From assembly GCA_021495925.1 (NCBI GenBank), contig JAKEKT010000001.1:310001-374000 (forward strand): 64,000 nucleotides of DNA. Direction: 5' to 3'. Every line of letters starts with the position of its first letter. Within the stretch, counting starts at the first letter, position 1. This DNA is from Diplodia intermedia (lineage: Eukaryota > Ascomycota > Dothideomycetes > Botryosphaeriales > Botryosphaeriaceae). Shown here one piece after another: positions 44,635 through 56,000 of this stretch. A program made the position numbers and the translations under genes. The notes beneath the pieces were generated by a model that had not been told where the DNA came from, ran no database searches, and saw nothing but the letters and a program-made list of their open reading frames with translations.

Positions 44635-45334
44635 GCTAGATGCAGGCTGCGATGCTGTTGGCGCGAGGTGGGCGCGCGCCTTGCCCGGAGCTCGTGGCGA
44701 CAGAAGACCGGGCCGCTATGGAGCAATCGAAGGCTGCACGAGTACTGCGTAGTTCAGCTCGGGGCATCTGCACCGCGCTCGGGCAAGTGCTGGAATGACG
44801 TAGGCCGTGGCTCCGGGCATTCGGAGTCCGTGAGATGGAATGGACGGACTGGCGGGGCGAAGCAGCGCAAAGAGTGGAGTGGAGCTGGCGGCGGCTAGCC
44901 GGAATAGGCTGGGATCGCAGCAGGAGCGAAGGGCGCAATGGCAGCAGCTTTCGAGCAGTGGTAGGGGCGAGGCTGATGAATGCAGCCGTTGAGGGCGGTC
45001 TGAGCGACCCGAAGCTAGGTGCTGCAGGTGCAGCTCACGGAGTTGCTTCCGTGCCAATCGTCCCGCTGCTAGTCCTCACCGGCGCTAGACCTTCCGGAAG
45101 AGACGCTGCCCACTGCGCTGCCGGCTGTCCATGGCGCATTTCTTGCTGTGCGAACAAGCTCGCATCGTCGTGATACCGTCGGAATATAGTCCGTCTGCAG
45201 GTAATGCTGCGGTCACGTGAGCGCTAGCCATCCAGGCGCCACCCCGGGCCTGCTGCCTGCCCCCCCGCGCCGCCGCTCCGACGCAGCCCTGGCGTCAGCG
45301 TCGTGCATTGCCCACAGCTGCAACAACATCGGCC
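44635..45334. promoter_or_regulatory. Divergent region Zn2Cys6 gene / CAB2
   Basis: 700 bases between two start codons, rich in GC and CT. Rightward frames in it are accidental. No specific sites are assigned. Confidence 0.45.
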
Positions 45335-46522
45335 ATGTCCCATAGCGCGAGCCCCGGTCCGGCTGCGGCCGAGAGCCAGTATTTCAGCAGCAACCCGCCG
45401 CCGCCCTCGCTGCAGGCGCACCTCACGCTTGCGCGCGCTTTCATCGCGAGGCACGCCGAGGAAGGCCGTCGCGTGGTGCTCGTCACATCCGGCGGCACCA
45501 CCGTTCCGCTGGAGGAGCAGACGGTCCGCTACATCGATAACTTTTCCGCAGGCACTCGCGCCGCCACCTCCGCCGAATACTTCCTCCAGAATGGCTACGC
45601 CGTCATCTACCTGCACCGGCAGTTCTCGCTGCTGCCGTACAGCCGCCACTATTCGCACAACACCCGCTCCTTCCTCGACTTCATGCGCGAGGACGAGGCC
45701 GGCCGCGTGATTGTCGACGAGGAGCATCAGCGCAAGATGCTCCGTGTCCTGCGCCAGTACACAGAAGTAAAGCGCCAGAACACGCTGCTCATTCTGTCGT
45801 TTGTCACCATCACCGACTACCTGTGGGAGCTCCGCGAAGTGGCCAAGCTGATGCGGCCGTTGGGCAGCCGTGCGCTGTTCTATCTTGCTGCCGCCGTGTC
45901 TGACTTCTTCGTTCCCAAGGATCGCATGGTTGAGCACAAGATCCAGAGTGCTGAAGAGTTCACTCAGCAGCAAAAGGACACGCCCGACGGAGCTGTGAGC
46001 AACAAGCCTCCGCCTGCTGCTCGGACCGAGGGCAAGTCTCTCATCATTGACTTGGAGCCTGTCCCCAAATTCCTCAAGTCGCTGGTGGACGGCTGGGCCC
46101 CGGACGCCATCATCGTCTCCTTCAAACTAGAGACCGACCCCAGCATGCTTCTCCGCAAGGCCACCTACGCTTTGAAGCGCTACCACCATCACCTTGTGAT
46201 TGGCAATTTGCTGTCGACGCGCAAATGGGAAGTCGTTTTCGTCAGTGCTGACGAGGGCGAAAAGTGGATACGAGTGCCTCGTAACCGGAGAGGCAGGAGC
46301 ACGTCGGGCATCGAGGCATTGGTAGGAAAGGCGGCACTGCAAACCAAGAGCGACGAGGATGCTATCGAAGAGAACGACCAGAAGCTAGTCGATGAGAAGA
46401 GCATGGAGCCCCCTGTGCTCAGTGATGCCGAGCCAATCGTCGAGATCGAGAGTCTCATTGTCCCGGAGATTGCAAGAATGCACGACAAGCTTATCCAGAA
46501 GGCGGAGGGCAGTACGTCTTGA
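45335..46522 (+). CDS. CAB2: Phosphopantothenate-cysteine ligase
   Basis: Single exon, 395 residues; the first true ATG is used because the frame upstream has only a TTG. Motifs of eukaryotic CoaB/PPCS are present: [68 protein letters not shown] and [10 protein letters not shown]. The enzyme joins 4'-phosphopantothenate with cysteine in CoA synthesis, in the cytosol. The C-terminal 60 residues are acidic and variable. CoA from this pathway is the donor for the phosphopantetheinyl transferase at 37-38 kb. Confidence 0.95.
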   Translation: MSHSASPGPAAAESQYFSSNPPPPSLQAHLTLARAFIARHAEEGRRVVLVTSGGTTVPLEEQTVRYIDNFSAGTRAATSAEYFLQNGYAVIYLHRQFSLLPYSRHYSHNTRSFLDFMREDEAGRVIVDEEHQRKMLRVLRQYTEVKRQNTLLILSFVTITDYLWELREVAKLMRPLGSRALFYLAAAVSDFFVPKDRMVEHKIQSAEEFTQQQKDTPDGAVSNKPPPAARTEGKSLIIDLEPVPKFLKSLVDGWAPDAIIVSFKLETDPSMLLRKATYALKRYHHHLVIGNLLSTRKWEVVFVSADEGEKWIRVPRNRRGRSTSGIEALVGKAALQTKSDEDAIEENDQKLVDEKSMEPPVLSDAEPIVEIESLIVPEIARMHDKLIQKAEGSTS

Positions 46523-46986
46523 GATGGTATATAAAGCCATGTACCTACTTACAGAGACTATTTACCAAATTTCCACATCTTTCACGTGATGGTGAAAAAT
46601 TCCCGGCGCCAGCAAGACCGGTTCAGAGACTCTCAATGAATGAATCAGACAACGTGCGAAGTGCGTGCGGGAAAGCGGGAACTACCTAGGTCAAGCTTCC
46701 GGCCTAAAGTAGTTGCCGTAGTCGAGCCGTCGGCGGATTCGGGGCTCCGACGGACGCGACACCACCCACGGCAACTGCGACACGCGCCTGGATGGCTTCC
46801 CCCCTCGACGGCGTATGGTTGACAATGGCCTGGCTGACAAATGGCTTTCGTCGGCCTCAAGGACCCCGCACTCCGAGCCCCGCGGTCCGCGCTGACGCCA
46901 TTCGTCCCCATCCTCCCACATAAAACGCGACGGCGGAGCTTACTTCTGCTAAGCCCACTTCAACGCTCCCACCCTCCACAGCAACA
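46523..46986. other. Intergenic region CAB2 / GST
   Basis: About 460 bases between two rightward genes; presumed terminator of CAB2 and promoter of the GST gene. Nothing specific is seen. Confidence 0.5.
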
Positions 46987-47825
46987 ATGGCCAGCTACGA
47001 AGCTCCGGGCATTCCGCCCAAGATCACCTTCTACACCTACCCCGATTGCCCGTGGTGCCAGCGAGTGCACTTCATCCTCACCGAGCTCAAGATCCCGGTG
47101 GAGCAGATCATCATCAATCTCGACGAGCCCCGCCCTCAATGGTATCTTGACATCAACCCGGTGAGCAAGCGACCTTCTTCCCAGTGTTTTTGCGCGCTAA
47201 TCCGACCCCTCGGCTCAGCGCGGTCTGGTGCCCGCCATCAAGTTCTCCAACGATGTCGTCGTCAACGAGATCATCTACGAGTCGAACATCATCTCGCAGT
47301 TCCTAGTTGATCTGCGTCCGTCCCATCTATTGCCCGCCTCAATGGCCGATCCTTCCGCCCCACTACGCCGCGCGAGAATCCAGTTCTTCATCGACACTTT
47401 CATGTCGAAACTCGGCGGACAGCTCCGTGGCTTGATGGTGGCCGACAACCAGGATACAAAGGCGGATGAGATCATTGCGGACGCTGATAAGTTCATCGAG
47501 CCGCTGCTCGCTAACGCTGGACCATTCGTCGACGGCAGCAATGAGCTGACCTATGCTGAGGTAAATCCATGACCGACCATGAACAATAACCTCAGCTAAT
47601 GCGAGAAAATAGACTCAAGTTGCGCCTTTCCTCCTGCGTCTATACTCGATGTCGAACGGCACCTATCTGCCTACCAAGCTGAAGTCTGGTTTGCAGGGCT
47701 TGCCAAACTTCTCCAAGTGGGCTGCTGCAACAATCGAGCATCCCAGCATCAAGAGCAATTACAACGAGGGGAGCGTTCTCGAGCGGACCGCAAATGCTGT
47801 GGCCAAGCTTAAGGCCAAGGCTTGA
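46987..47825 (+). CDS. Glutathione S-transferase (omega-like)
   Basis: Exons 46987..47160, 47219..47560 and 47613..47825 give 242 residues. The thioredoxin-fold half begins ITFYTYPDCPWCQRVHFILT with a Cys21-Pro-Trp-Cys24 active site, which points to omega-class or thioltransferase chemistry rather than a Tyr/Ser GST. VPAIKFSNDVVVNEIIYESN is the glutathione-contact region ending in the conserved Glu-Ser. The helical half runs from YLSPTHLL-like LRPSHLLPASMADP to TQVAPFLLRLYSM and EHPSIKSNYNE. It is likely cytosolic and used in thiol-redox or detoxification reactions. The start has a strong CAACAATGGCC context. Confidence 0.9.
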
Positions 47826-48168
47826 TTTCCCTTTCTCAGGCGATGGATGCTCTTGAATGCTACATCCTGTAGTTCAATATCGGTGCCCCACTGGCGACGC
47901 GCTGTTAGAGCGTGCAAGCGCCTACTGTCTTTACACTTCCGTCAAAGTGTTAGGTAGGGCCTCTAGGAAAACATGAATCTCAGCTTCAATGATACCATTT
48001 TTGGGCGAGGAATGTATCCCCAACCACGATGCTTTGTCGATGGGTAAAAATGGCCATTACCAACTTCGAACCTCCATGCCATATGCCATATGCCATAAGC
48101 CAGTAAACGCCGAAAGCGAACAGACGCAGTCAAGAGTACATAGATCGAAATGACTCAAGTCCCGAACA

Positions 48169-48200
<32 letters not shown>

Positions 48201-48203
48201 TAA
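47826..48203. other. Convergent 3' region GST / APSES regulator
   Basis: About 380 bases between stop codons, with a CATATGC-type short repeat near 48075-48097 and a CAT microsatellite at its right end. Confidence 0.55.
48178..48201 (+). repeat. (CAT)8 microsatellite
   Basis: Eight CAT units just past the stop codon of the APSES-type gene, in its 3' untranslated region. Confidence 0.9.
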
Positions 48204-50056
48204 TCAGTTCGACGCACGACGCAGCCGCTTCTCGCGATGACTCGAGACTGCATCTTGGCTGCTACGCAGAGCCAACAGCATCTCGGCCGCCCTCACGTCG
48301 GCAGACCTCAATGGCGTCTTCGGACGACTCTCCGCACGCTCGGAGATAGCGTCGTCGCACTCGCGACCCTCTGCCGCCGAAGCACTCCGGACAGACACGG
48401 TCTCGTCGTCGTCGGCATCTTCTTCGTCGATGCCGCGCTCCACCTCGTCCACCACCCTCGAGATGCGCCGCTTGGCAGACGCAACCGGTTGCTGCGCAAC
48501 CACCTCCCGCGGTGACAGCGGCGGCAGGCACGAGCGCGGCACGAACGGCAGCGGCCACGTCGGCGACGAACCTTGCACGGCCGGCGAGGACGTGGGACCA
48601 GCTTGATGGGAGGGGTGGTGGTGGGTTCCAGCGAAGCGCGTGCTGATGGGCGACAACAGCACCGACGTGGCGGGATGGAGGTAGTTGTAGCCACCGCCAC
48701 CACCATGGCCGTTTCCATTGGGACCGCCGCCGCCGCCGTTCACGCTCGCCCACTGCGCGGCCTGCGTCATGGGCGAGACCTGAGGCGAGTCGACATCGAC
48801 GTCGATGACGCGATGCCGGTTGTTGTTGCTGTTCTGATCCGGATCGCTGTAGTAGCCGCTCTCCATGCCGGGAGACCAGTGCGGGTGGAGCGGGTGGTGG
48901 GGATACGCCGGCTGCTGTTGCGGCGACGACCGCTGCGACGACGACGGCGAGTTCTCCCGCTGCTGCGTCGCCGTCCGCCGTTGCCTCAACGACCGAGGGT
49001 TGTTGCTGCTGCTGCTGCTGCTCGACGACGGCGACTCGCGACCAGCAGTAGGAGCGGCAGCCGCCGCCGCCAGCAGCAAGTCACCACCACCACCATCACC
49101 GCCACCGCCCATAACCGTCATCGTCGTCGTCGTCGTCCACGCATGCGTCTGCGCCGCGCACCTCGCGACGACGGCGCGGTCGATCTTGAAGCCGGCAAAC
49201 GCCGGGTGCGTCGGCGGCACGCAGGCGGCCGCGAAGCCGGGCCCGAAGAGCGGCGTCAGCGCGTGCCGGATGGGGTGCGCGAAGGTGGCGGCCACGGCGC
49301 GCGCCGCGTCGTAGGGCATCCAGTAGCCCTGCGCCGAGAGGGCGCCGCCGGTGATGCTGTAGCAGATTTCGCGCAGCCCCGCGTTGAGGGTGAGGACGCG
49401 GGCTGGGGTCGTCTGTTTTAAGGGGGTAAGTGAGTGCGTGTGGTTTGAGGGGATGGCGGAGGAGGGTGTTGGGGGGATGGGGACGGTCGTGGGATCTGGA
49501 CTGGACTGGACTGGACTGACCTTGGAGTATTTGCAGCACTTGAAGAAGGGCGTGATGCGGACGAGGCCGATGTTGTAGTCCCACATGACGACGTACTCGT
49601 ACTCTTCGCCGGGGAGCTTGAACGTGTACTGGAAGACTGGGTTGTGGAGGTCAGCAAGAATGCAAAAAGGCGGTGGCATGTCCTTCGTCGTCGTCACTCA
49701 CCTTCGAAGGCCTCGCGTCCGGTCTTCGCCAGGAACGACTTCTTCTCGCTGTTGTACGGTATGTGGCGGGGGTAGTCCTTGATCTGATCCAGTCTCCTCG
49801 GGAAGATCCTGTACTGGTGCAGCTCGTAGTCGTCGATGTTCTCGAACGGCGGGTAGCGGACCTCGCCCTTGGCTTTGCCCTTGACGAAGACGGCGGCCGT
49901 CTTGGACGGCTTCGGGCGCGGCTTCGGCTGCTGGTGGTGCTGCTCTACCGGCATCGGCGTCGTCGTCGTCGTCGACGGGAAGGGGGACGACGGCGGCAAC
50001 TCGACCGCTCCATGGCCGATCCCAAGAGGGTTGAGGAGGGACTCAATCTTCATCAT
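48204..50056 (-). CDS. APSES/KilA-N-type (Xbp1-like) DNA-binding regulator
   Basis: Exons 50056..49702, 49636..49521 and 49412..48204 give 559 residues. The conserved part is at about 70-240: [20 protein letters not shown], then [20 protein letters not shown] across intron 1, [20 protein letters not shown], and the KilA-N/APSES core [20 protein letters not shown] followed by [13 protein letters not shown]. It resembles the fungal Xbp1-like APSES branch rather than StuA. The rest is low complexity (Gly, Ser, Asn, Gln, poly-Thr) with a basic C-terminus. These proteins act in the nucleus on cell-cycle, stress or developmental genes; targets are unknown. Intron 2 contains GGACT repeats. The gene faces an 8.8-kb gene-free region, which may include a long promoter. 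Confidence 0.85.
49497..49519. repeat. GGACT pentanucleotide repeat in an intron
   Basis: About four and a half copies of GGACT at the 5' end of intron 2 of the APSES-type gene, overlapping the GTCAGT donor on the minus strand. Confidence 0.8.
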
Positions 50057-53000
50057 GTTGACTTGAGCCGCCGTTTGGCTTGGACCCTCGATTCTGGTCT
50101 CGGGAAGGTGTGTGAGCTGCAGAGGGAAAGGTAAGACGGAAGAGATATCGAGCACTGAAACGGCCAGGAAAGGAAGCACAGTATGGTCAACCCGGCTGTA
50201 CGTTCCTCAAGAATGGTGGGCGGTGATATGCTTAGAGAGCAAGAGTAATGAAAGTTGTACGAGGGAACGAGGAAAAGCAGAGGGCCTTATACAGAGCGGG
50301 CGGGGGAGAGTAACCACCGGTTCTTCTGCTGCTGCAAGCCAAGAGCGGTAAGGTGTCAGAAGGTTGGAAGAAGGCTGCCAGCAGGTGATGAGCCGTTTAG
50401 CGTACTGGCGCCACGGCGAGTGCACCGTCTTTGTTGGGAACCACGACGCGGGTACGCGGATGGCTGAGATCTCGCTCGCCCGCCCGCGTGCGCGCTGCTG
50501 CTGCTTCTACGGCGGGCGGTGCTGCTGCTGGGCTGCTGCTGGCTCCTGCGGGGCGGCGGGTCTGCGGTCGGGAGGGTGCAGACCGCTTGCTCTCGGGAAT
50601 GGGCGATGTCCTCTGCTTGGACGATCTCTACCCGTTGGTCAGCCGGTAGGTCTCAAATCGAGTCCGAACTACTGGTAAAGATGGCTGCCGCGTATGTGGA
50701 GAAGGCAAGACCGATTACCAGCGCCGCTCGCCTTGACTCTCTGACCTTGAACGCAGATCGGGTCCGAGGTTCCACTCCAAGAGCAGACTAACGACTTTTG
50801 CGAAGACGTGGAAGAGCAGGATCTAGATCTTGGAGGGCACCAGAAGGCTTGCGGAGTGATGGCGATGGCAGCTCCCGATCTTATACCTGGCAGGCTGCTC
50901 GTGCTGTTGCTATTCGCTGTGTTCCGTCTGCAGACGATCCTCCACTGGCTGCTAACCACTTGGGCTTGCTTCAACAGCAATCTGCGGGGGATGATTCTGG
51001 CAAGAGTGGGTCTGATTGCTCTATCGCGGTCAACTGGCTGTTCACGCTTGGCGTTTGAAGAGGGATAGAGCAAGAGAGCAAGCGCGCGGCCAGAAACCAG
51101 AGGCGCTATTCTGTCGGAGAGTAAAGCCTCTCGCAGCATGCCGCTCCGTGGATGAAAATGCAGCGCCGGACACAGAGACAGTAGAGACGGGGCGTGGTTC
51201 GAGGCGGAGTTTCACCGCATCCGCCTCCAGCCCAGCCCGGCCCTGCTCTGCCTTTTCACGCCATGCAGCTTTCCTGGCGGCAGGCAGCCTTCTGCCCAGG
51301 AAACGGAGGCCCATGCGCTCTGCGCCGGAACCCTGGCTAGCCTGCTTGCCCGGATGCGGATGCTGGGAGGAGAGAGTGCTTTCCTGCCTGGCTGCCTGGT
51401 CTGGCCGCTGATCATGCGTGGCTAGCCGGTCTTGTGTCGTTGACAACGACTCGTTGTTTCCTCCAAACGGGCTCACGGTCCCGGTCACGTTGCCGACAGT
51501 GTAATGAAACATGTGCCGCCGTAAGGAGAAGAGGGTGAAGATTGGCATCATGGGAACACAGTTTTACATTAGGGCTGATCCGGCATGCACCAGCTGCTCC
51601 CCACGCCCCCAGCACGCTGAAAGATGGATGCTCCCTGTCTGTAGAGAGGATGACGGCCAGGGCTCCCACGGTGCGGCGCACAGCCGGCGGCTTCCAATCG
51701 GTTGGCGGCGTCGTGCTGCACGCTCCCGCGCGGAGCGTCGCCCGCATTTGCCCCTGACGACTTTGTGGCCGCACCCATCCCTCCGCCTCTTTTCAAACGT
51801 GGGTCCAAGCCGCACGGGCGGATGTGTGCGTTTGCACTGGAAAGGATTGGGCACGCCGCTGCCCAGCCCGCACGGCGGCGAGAAAGTGCCTCCTGGTTGG
51901 TCTTAGACACAAATGGCCGGGCGGCGCGACACTTTGATTGGCCGATGGACTCGAATTGAAGGGCGATGGTAAGGCGGTTCGCACGTGCCGGTCCTACATC
52001 TGAGGGATGTCATCAATGGTGGTAGCCGCGGGGGTCGTGTACGCGAGCGGACGGGCGGGTGCGAGGCAAGACGTGCCCGGCGGGAGAGCGAAGGAGGCCG
52101 AATTCGAAGCACTGGACGGCCGGCGGTGACTGCTGAACTACATCATCATACCTCGCGGCCTGCAGCGCGAAGGGAGGATGCTTCGTACTTGTAATCATGC
52201 CTCTTCCCTTGAGCCTTGACCACTGCTCACCAATCCGCGCCTGCCAACACGCACGAAGATGGCGGTGAGCTCACCGCCTCAAAAGCTAACTTTCTGTCTT
52301 CAGTTGGGCGGTGGAGCTGTCTCAACTGACCGCTTCGTCCGCCGAGAGCACTGCTTGATGTACGCTCCCGCGCCGAGCCAGCAGGCACGCTCCTCGCCGG
52401 GTTCTGGAAGCCAGATGGCCGCATCTAGCGGTGAATTCCAGCATCCTGATCATCGACTGGTCATATCCTGAGTGGTCGACGCGAGGAGTCCTCGCGCCCT
52501 GTTTCTGCTCCCGCAAGACGAGTCCGCCTAAGTGATTTCGGGATGCCGGCCGAGGAAATATGTTTCGTTTACCGGGCCGTTAATATTTTCCAAACCATGC
52601 CTGGCGGACGTGTCCGTTGTGACACTCTAGCCTCGAGGCTTGGTGGTGTGACCAATTTCCGCGCTGCGCAGGCATGCTTCGCTGCCCGTCCGACGTTGTC
52701 TACCTCTTCAGGGAGTCTCCCCGTCGCCGCCGTCGCCATATTTTCAAGGCCGGGGTAAAGGCAGCCAATCGACGCCTTTGAAGATCAAGCAGTGCAACAT
52801 TCGCGGCCAACGATTGGCCGGTTTAACGCGAGGACGGATTACTCGGCCTTGATTCGCGGGACGTGCATGAAGTATCTCGGCCGCATCCGATCGATCTAGC
52901 TTGGAACTTCTTCATTTGCATATTTGCGGAGTGCAGGGAGGCAGGCAAAGCGCTGGCATAGCGTTGCGAAGTGCTGCTGAGGCATGCCTCTGTTCCCGTT

Positions 53001-56000
53001 CGACGCGACAGGAGACTGGCACAGGTTACGTGGGGACAAGCATCGTGGCAGCCAGCGGAACACCCGCCACTGACACTTTTGGCGCTGTCTCTTGTCAGTG
53101 CTACCCAAACGAGCTGTCAAAAAAATACAGTGGGAAGCAAAACGGCGACACAGGCGCACAGCACGAGGACACTGCCTTCTTCCACCCGCGCCCTCTGGAC
53201 CGTTCATGCGTATTTCCGCTCCGCCTTTTTCCATGCGTGCGACTGCGCTTTTCCGCCTTCTTTTACAAACCACGCCCGGCCGCGGCCCACTCATTTTGCA
53301 CGGGATATTTCGGGCTGTTGTCATCACGCCCTGCATCCTTTGTACGAGTATCACAGCACGGCCCGGACGCGGCAACCGTCATACCCGACGCCGGCCGCCC
53401 CGCGCCTCCTCCTGCTCCTCTCGCTTCATCCTCAGCTCTCAGCCCTGCATGACGCGGTCAGCGCGGCTGTCACAGTGCAACGGCTGCACTCGACTTGTCA
53501 AATCGCCCGCCCCGCGCGCCGAGCCGTGCCGTGCGATCGGGGCGTGGACATGACTGCTTGGCTCGCGCGACACGGGTGCCTGTCGTGTCTCGGTGACGAC
53601 TAAGGCGTTATTGACTGGCCGGGGTGCGAGGGCGCTCTGAGCCCTCGAGGCCGGGAACAAGGGCAGACCCTGCCACATGCTGTGTTGCTGTGGAGGGCAA
53701 GTCGATCGGCGCGCCTGAATGCGGGCCCCTCTGCTGTCCGGTCCCCTGACTTGGAAGGACACAGGCCGTCGACGAGTGCAGCTGGGGATTTTGAGTGCAT
53801 GAACATGTGCCCTCCGTCCATACCATTCCCCACTCGAGGACTCGCGCAAAGAGCCGCTAACGGCCAGTCTCTTTTCTATCACCTGCATGCTTTCCCTCCT
53901 CCGGACCCTTGCACCTCTGCGCCGTCGAGTCACTCACACCCATGACATCAGGAGGCCGCCCTCTCCCCAGCCCCTACACCCACAATGACTGCAACACCAC
54001 ACACTCAGCTATCACGAAGTCCGTTGCAGCGCAGCCTACCCCTGCTCTTGCTGTCTCTTAGGCTACGCCTTCCGTTCGCCCCGATCCTTGTCGCCGTCTT
54101 CTGACTTGCCCTTTTCTCTCTCCCGCTTCCCTCCTGACTAACTGACCCTTGCTCTTTTCCTCATGTCCCTCGAACCCCCGCTCGCTTCCCCCATGTTGCA
54201 CACAACCGTCGCTGCCGTGCGACCAGAGGAACGAATCCCCAGTTTTTCTGGACTTTAATATTATTTTTGTCTTCTCTCCCTCTCTCGCTGTCTCTCCAAC
54301 TGGCCCGCAAGACACGGAGGGAGGGAGGAAAGGGCCGAGCCGGGCGAGAAGGCTCGCTATTTTTGGCTTCTCACTTTGGTTTTCATTTCTGCTCTTTCGG
54401 TCGCGGCAATGCGAGGGTGCGCGCGGCGCGGTTTCCGCGTTCCCCTTCGTTTTGGTCGTACAGGCGGTTGGCAGGTTTCATCAGAAGCCTCCGCCACCAT
54501 TCACCCGGGCAGGAAGGCGGCTGGGGCGGCCGGTTCGGTGCGACGTTGGGAGGCTGCACTCTTTTTTAAGCTTCCTGTTCTTTCTGAAAGAAGGCTGCAT
54601 CCAATCAGAGCCGAGTGTGGATGGCGGGTTGGACAACTGCATTTGATTGTTGTTTTTGTGAGGTTGTCGTTATTCATGCTTTCGGTATGGCCCGTTGAAA
54701 GACGCTGGTATGGACGTTTAGCTCTTGAATGTATTGAGGGAGGCTTGGGTGTGCGTTTGTGTGACTGGTAGAGGGATCGGTGCGTCTGGGCTGCTTCACG
54801 GTCCCCTTGGGGATCCTCAAGCGAATCCAACTACTGAGAATGACGTGTGCAATCCACGGCAACATCATGACAGGCAGGTGGCCAGGTTATTGGCTGGTCG
54901 GCACCGCTTGACTGAAAACTATTCACCAGGCGCTTGGCTGTAATGGAGGTCTGGTGTCAGATCAAGGGACCTGCACATTGCTGCATCCAAAGCGCAGCCA
55001 TACGCTTTCAAGGTATGCTGCAGATCTGGACGGGAGTGTCTTAGGACAGCGGGATACAGCAAGCATCAGAAGGTGCTTGTCCCAGGCGCCCGGGAACAGT
55101 ATCACTTCGATCCACCGAAAAGGACATTGCCCAGACAGGCCGATGCAGATGGCACGTCAGTCCCTCGGTCCTCCTATCCCTCCATCATTCGCGGTGACGG
55201 AGCGCAGTCCTCAGAACAGAAAGGCTTCCTCATCCGCTTCCGCCGCGGCGGTGCCCCCTGTGCCAATCGTCGACGGCAGCCGGGATACCTACAAACAAGT
55301 CACTTCGTCGCCGGCCGCTCAGCTTTGGGCGGAAGAAGAGCTGGGGCGAGCCTCAGCCAGTACTTGCCCATTCGTTTCGACCACGTGCCCCTTTTCGCCG
55401 CGACGACGGGGCATCTTGGGAGCGAGCAAACAATGTCGCCCTGTCTGCCATTTCCTCAACACTTCCTGTCCGCTGGCAACCGCCATGATCTCCTCTTCCG
55501 ATCCAATCGTGCCGTCCGTCCACCCTTCGTTGGCGTCTCTCTGGGACGGGAGAGGGGTTGTGCGTTAGACGGTGATGTGGCGTCCCGCGTCTGTCGGTCG
55601 ATCGCATGGGCAAAGGGGCGAAAGGGAACGCGCTGGGTTGTTCCTCATGAGGTCAGTTGATCGGCGAGAGGCGGGAACGATGGCTGGACTGGCTAGAGGC
55701 GAACGGGAAGAGATGGAAGCAATCAGCTCGTCGAGCGGGGTGGGCGGGGGCGCGGATGGGAGATGGACTGGGCGAAACGGGGCCATCAGAGCCCCCGCCA
55801 CACACCTGGGTCGGAGAGACTCATGGATTCCTCGAACACACTCGCTCTGATTGTTTCAGCGCCGCGAAACGTCTGAGTGTCGGAGGCCTCGTGGCTCTGC
55901 GTTGAAGGTGACAACGGGCCATGCTGTCGGTGGGGCGGCACTGAATCAGGCGGGGGTCAGGACTTTAAGTATTCGTTTGTTCCCCTCCAAATTCCATTTG

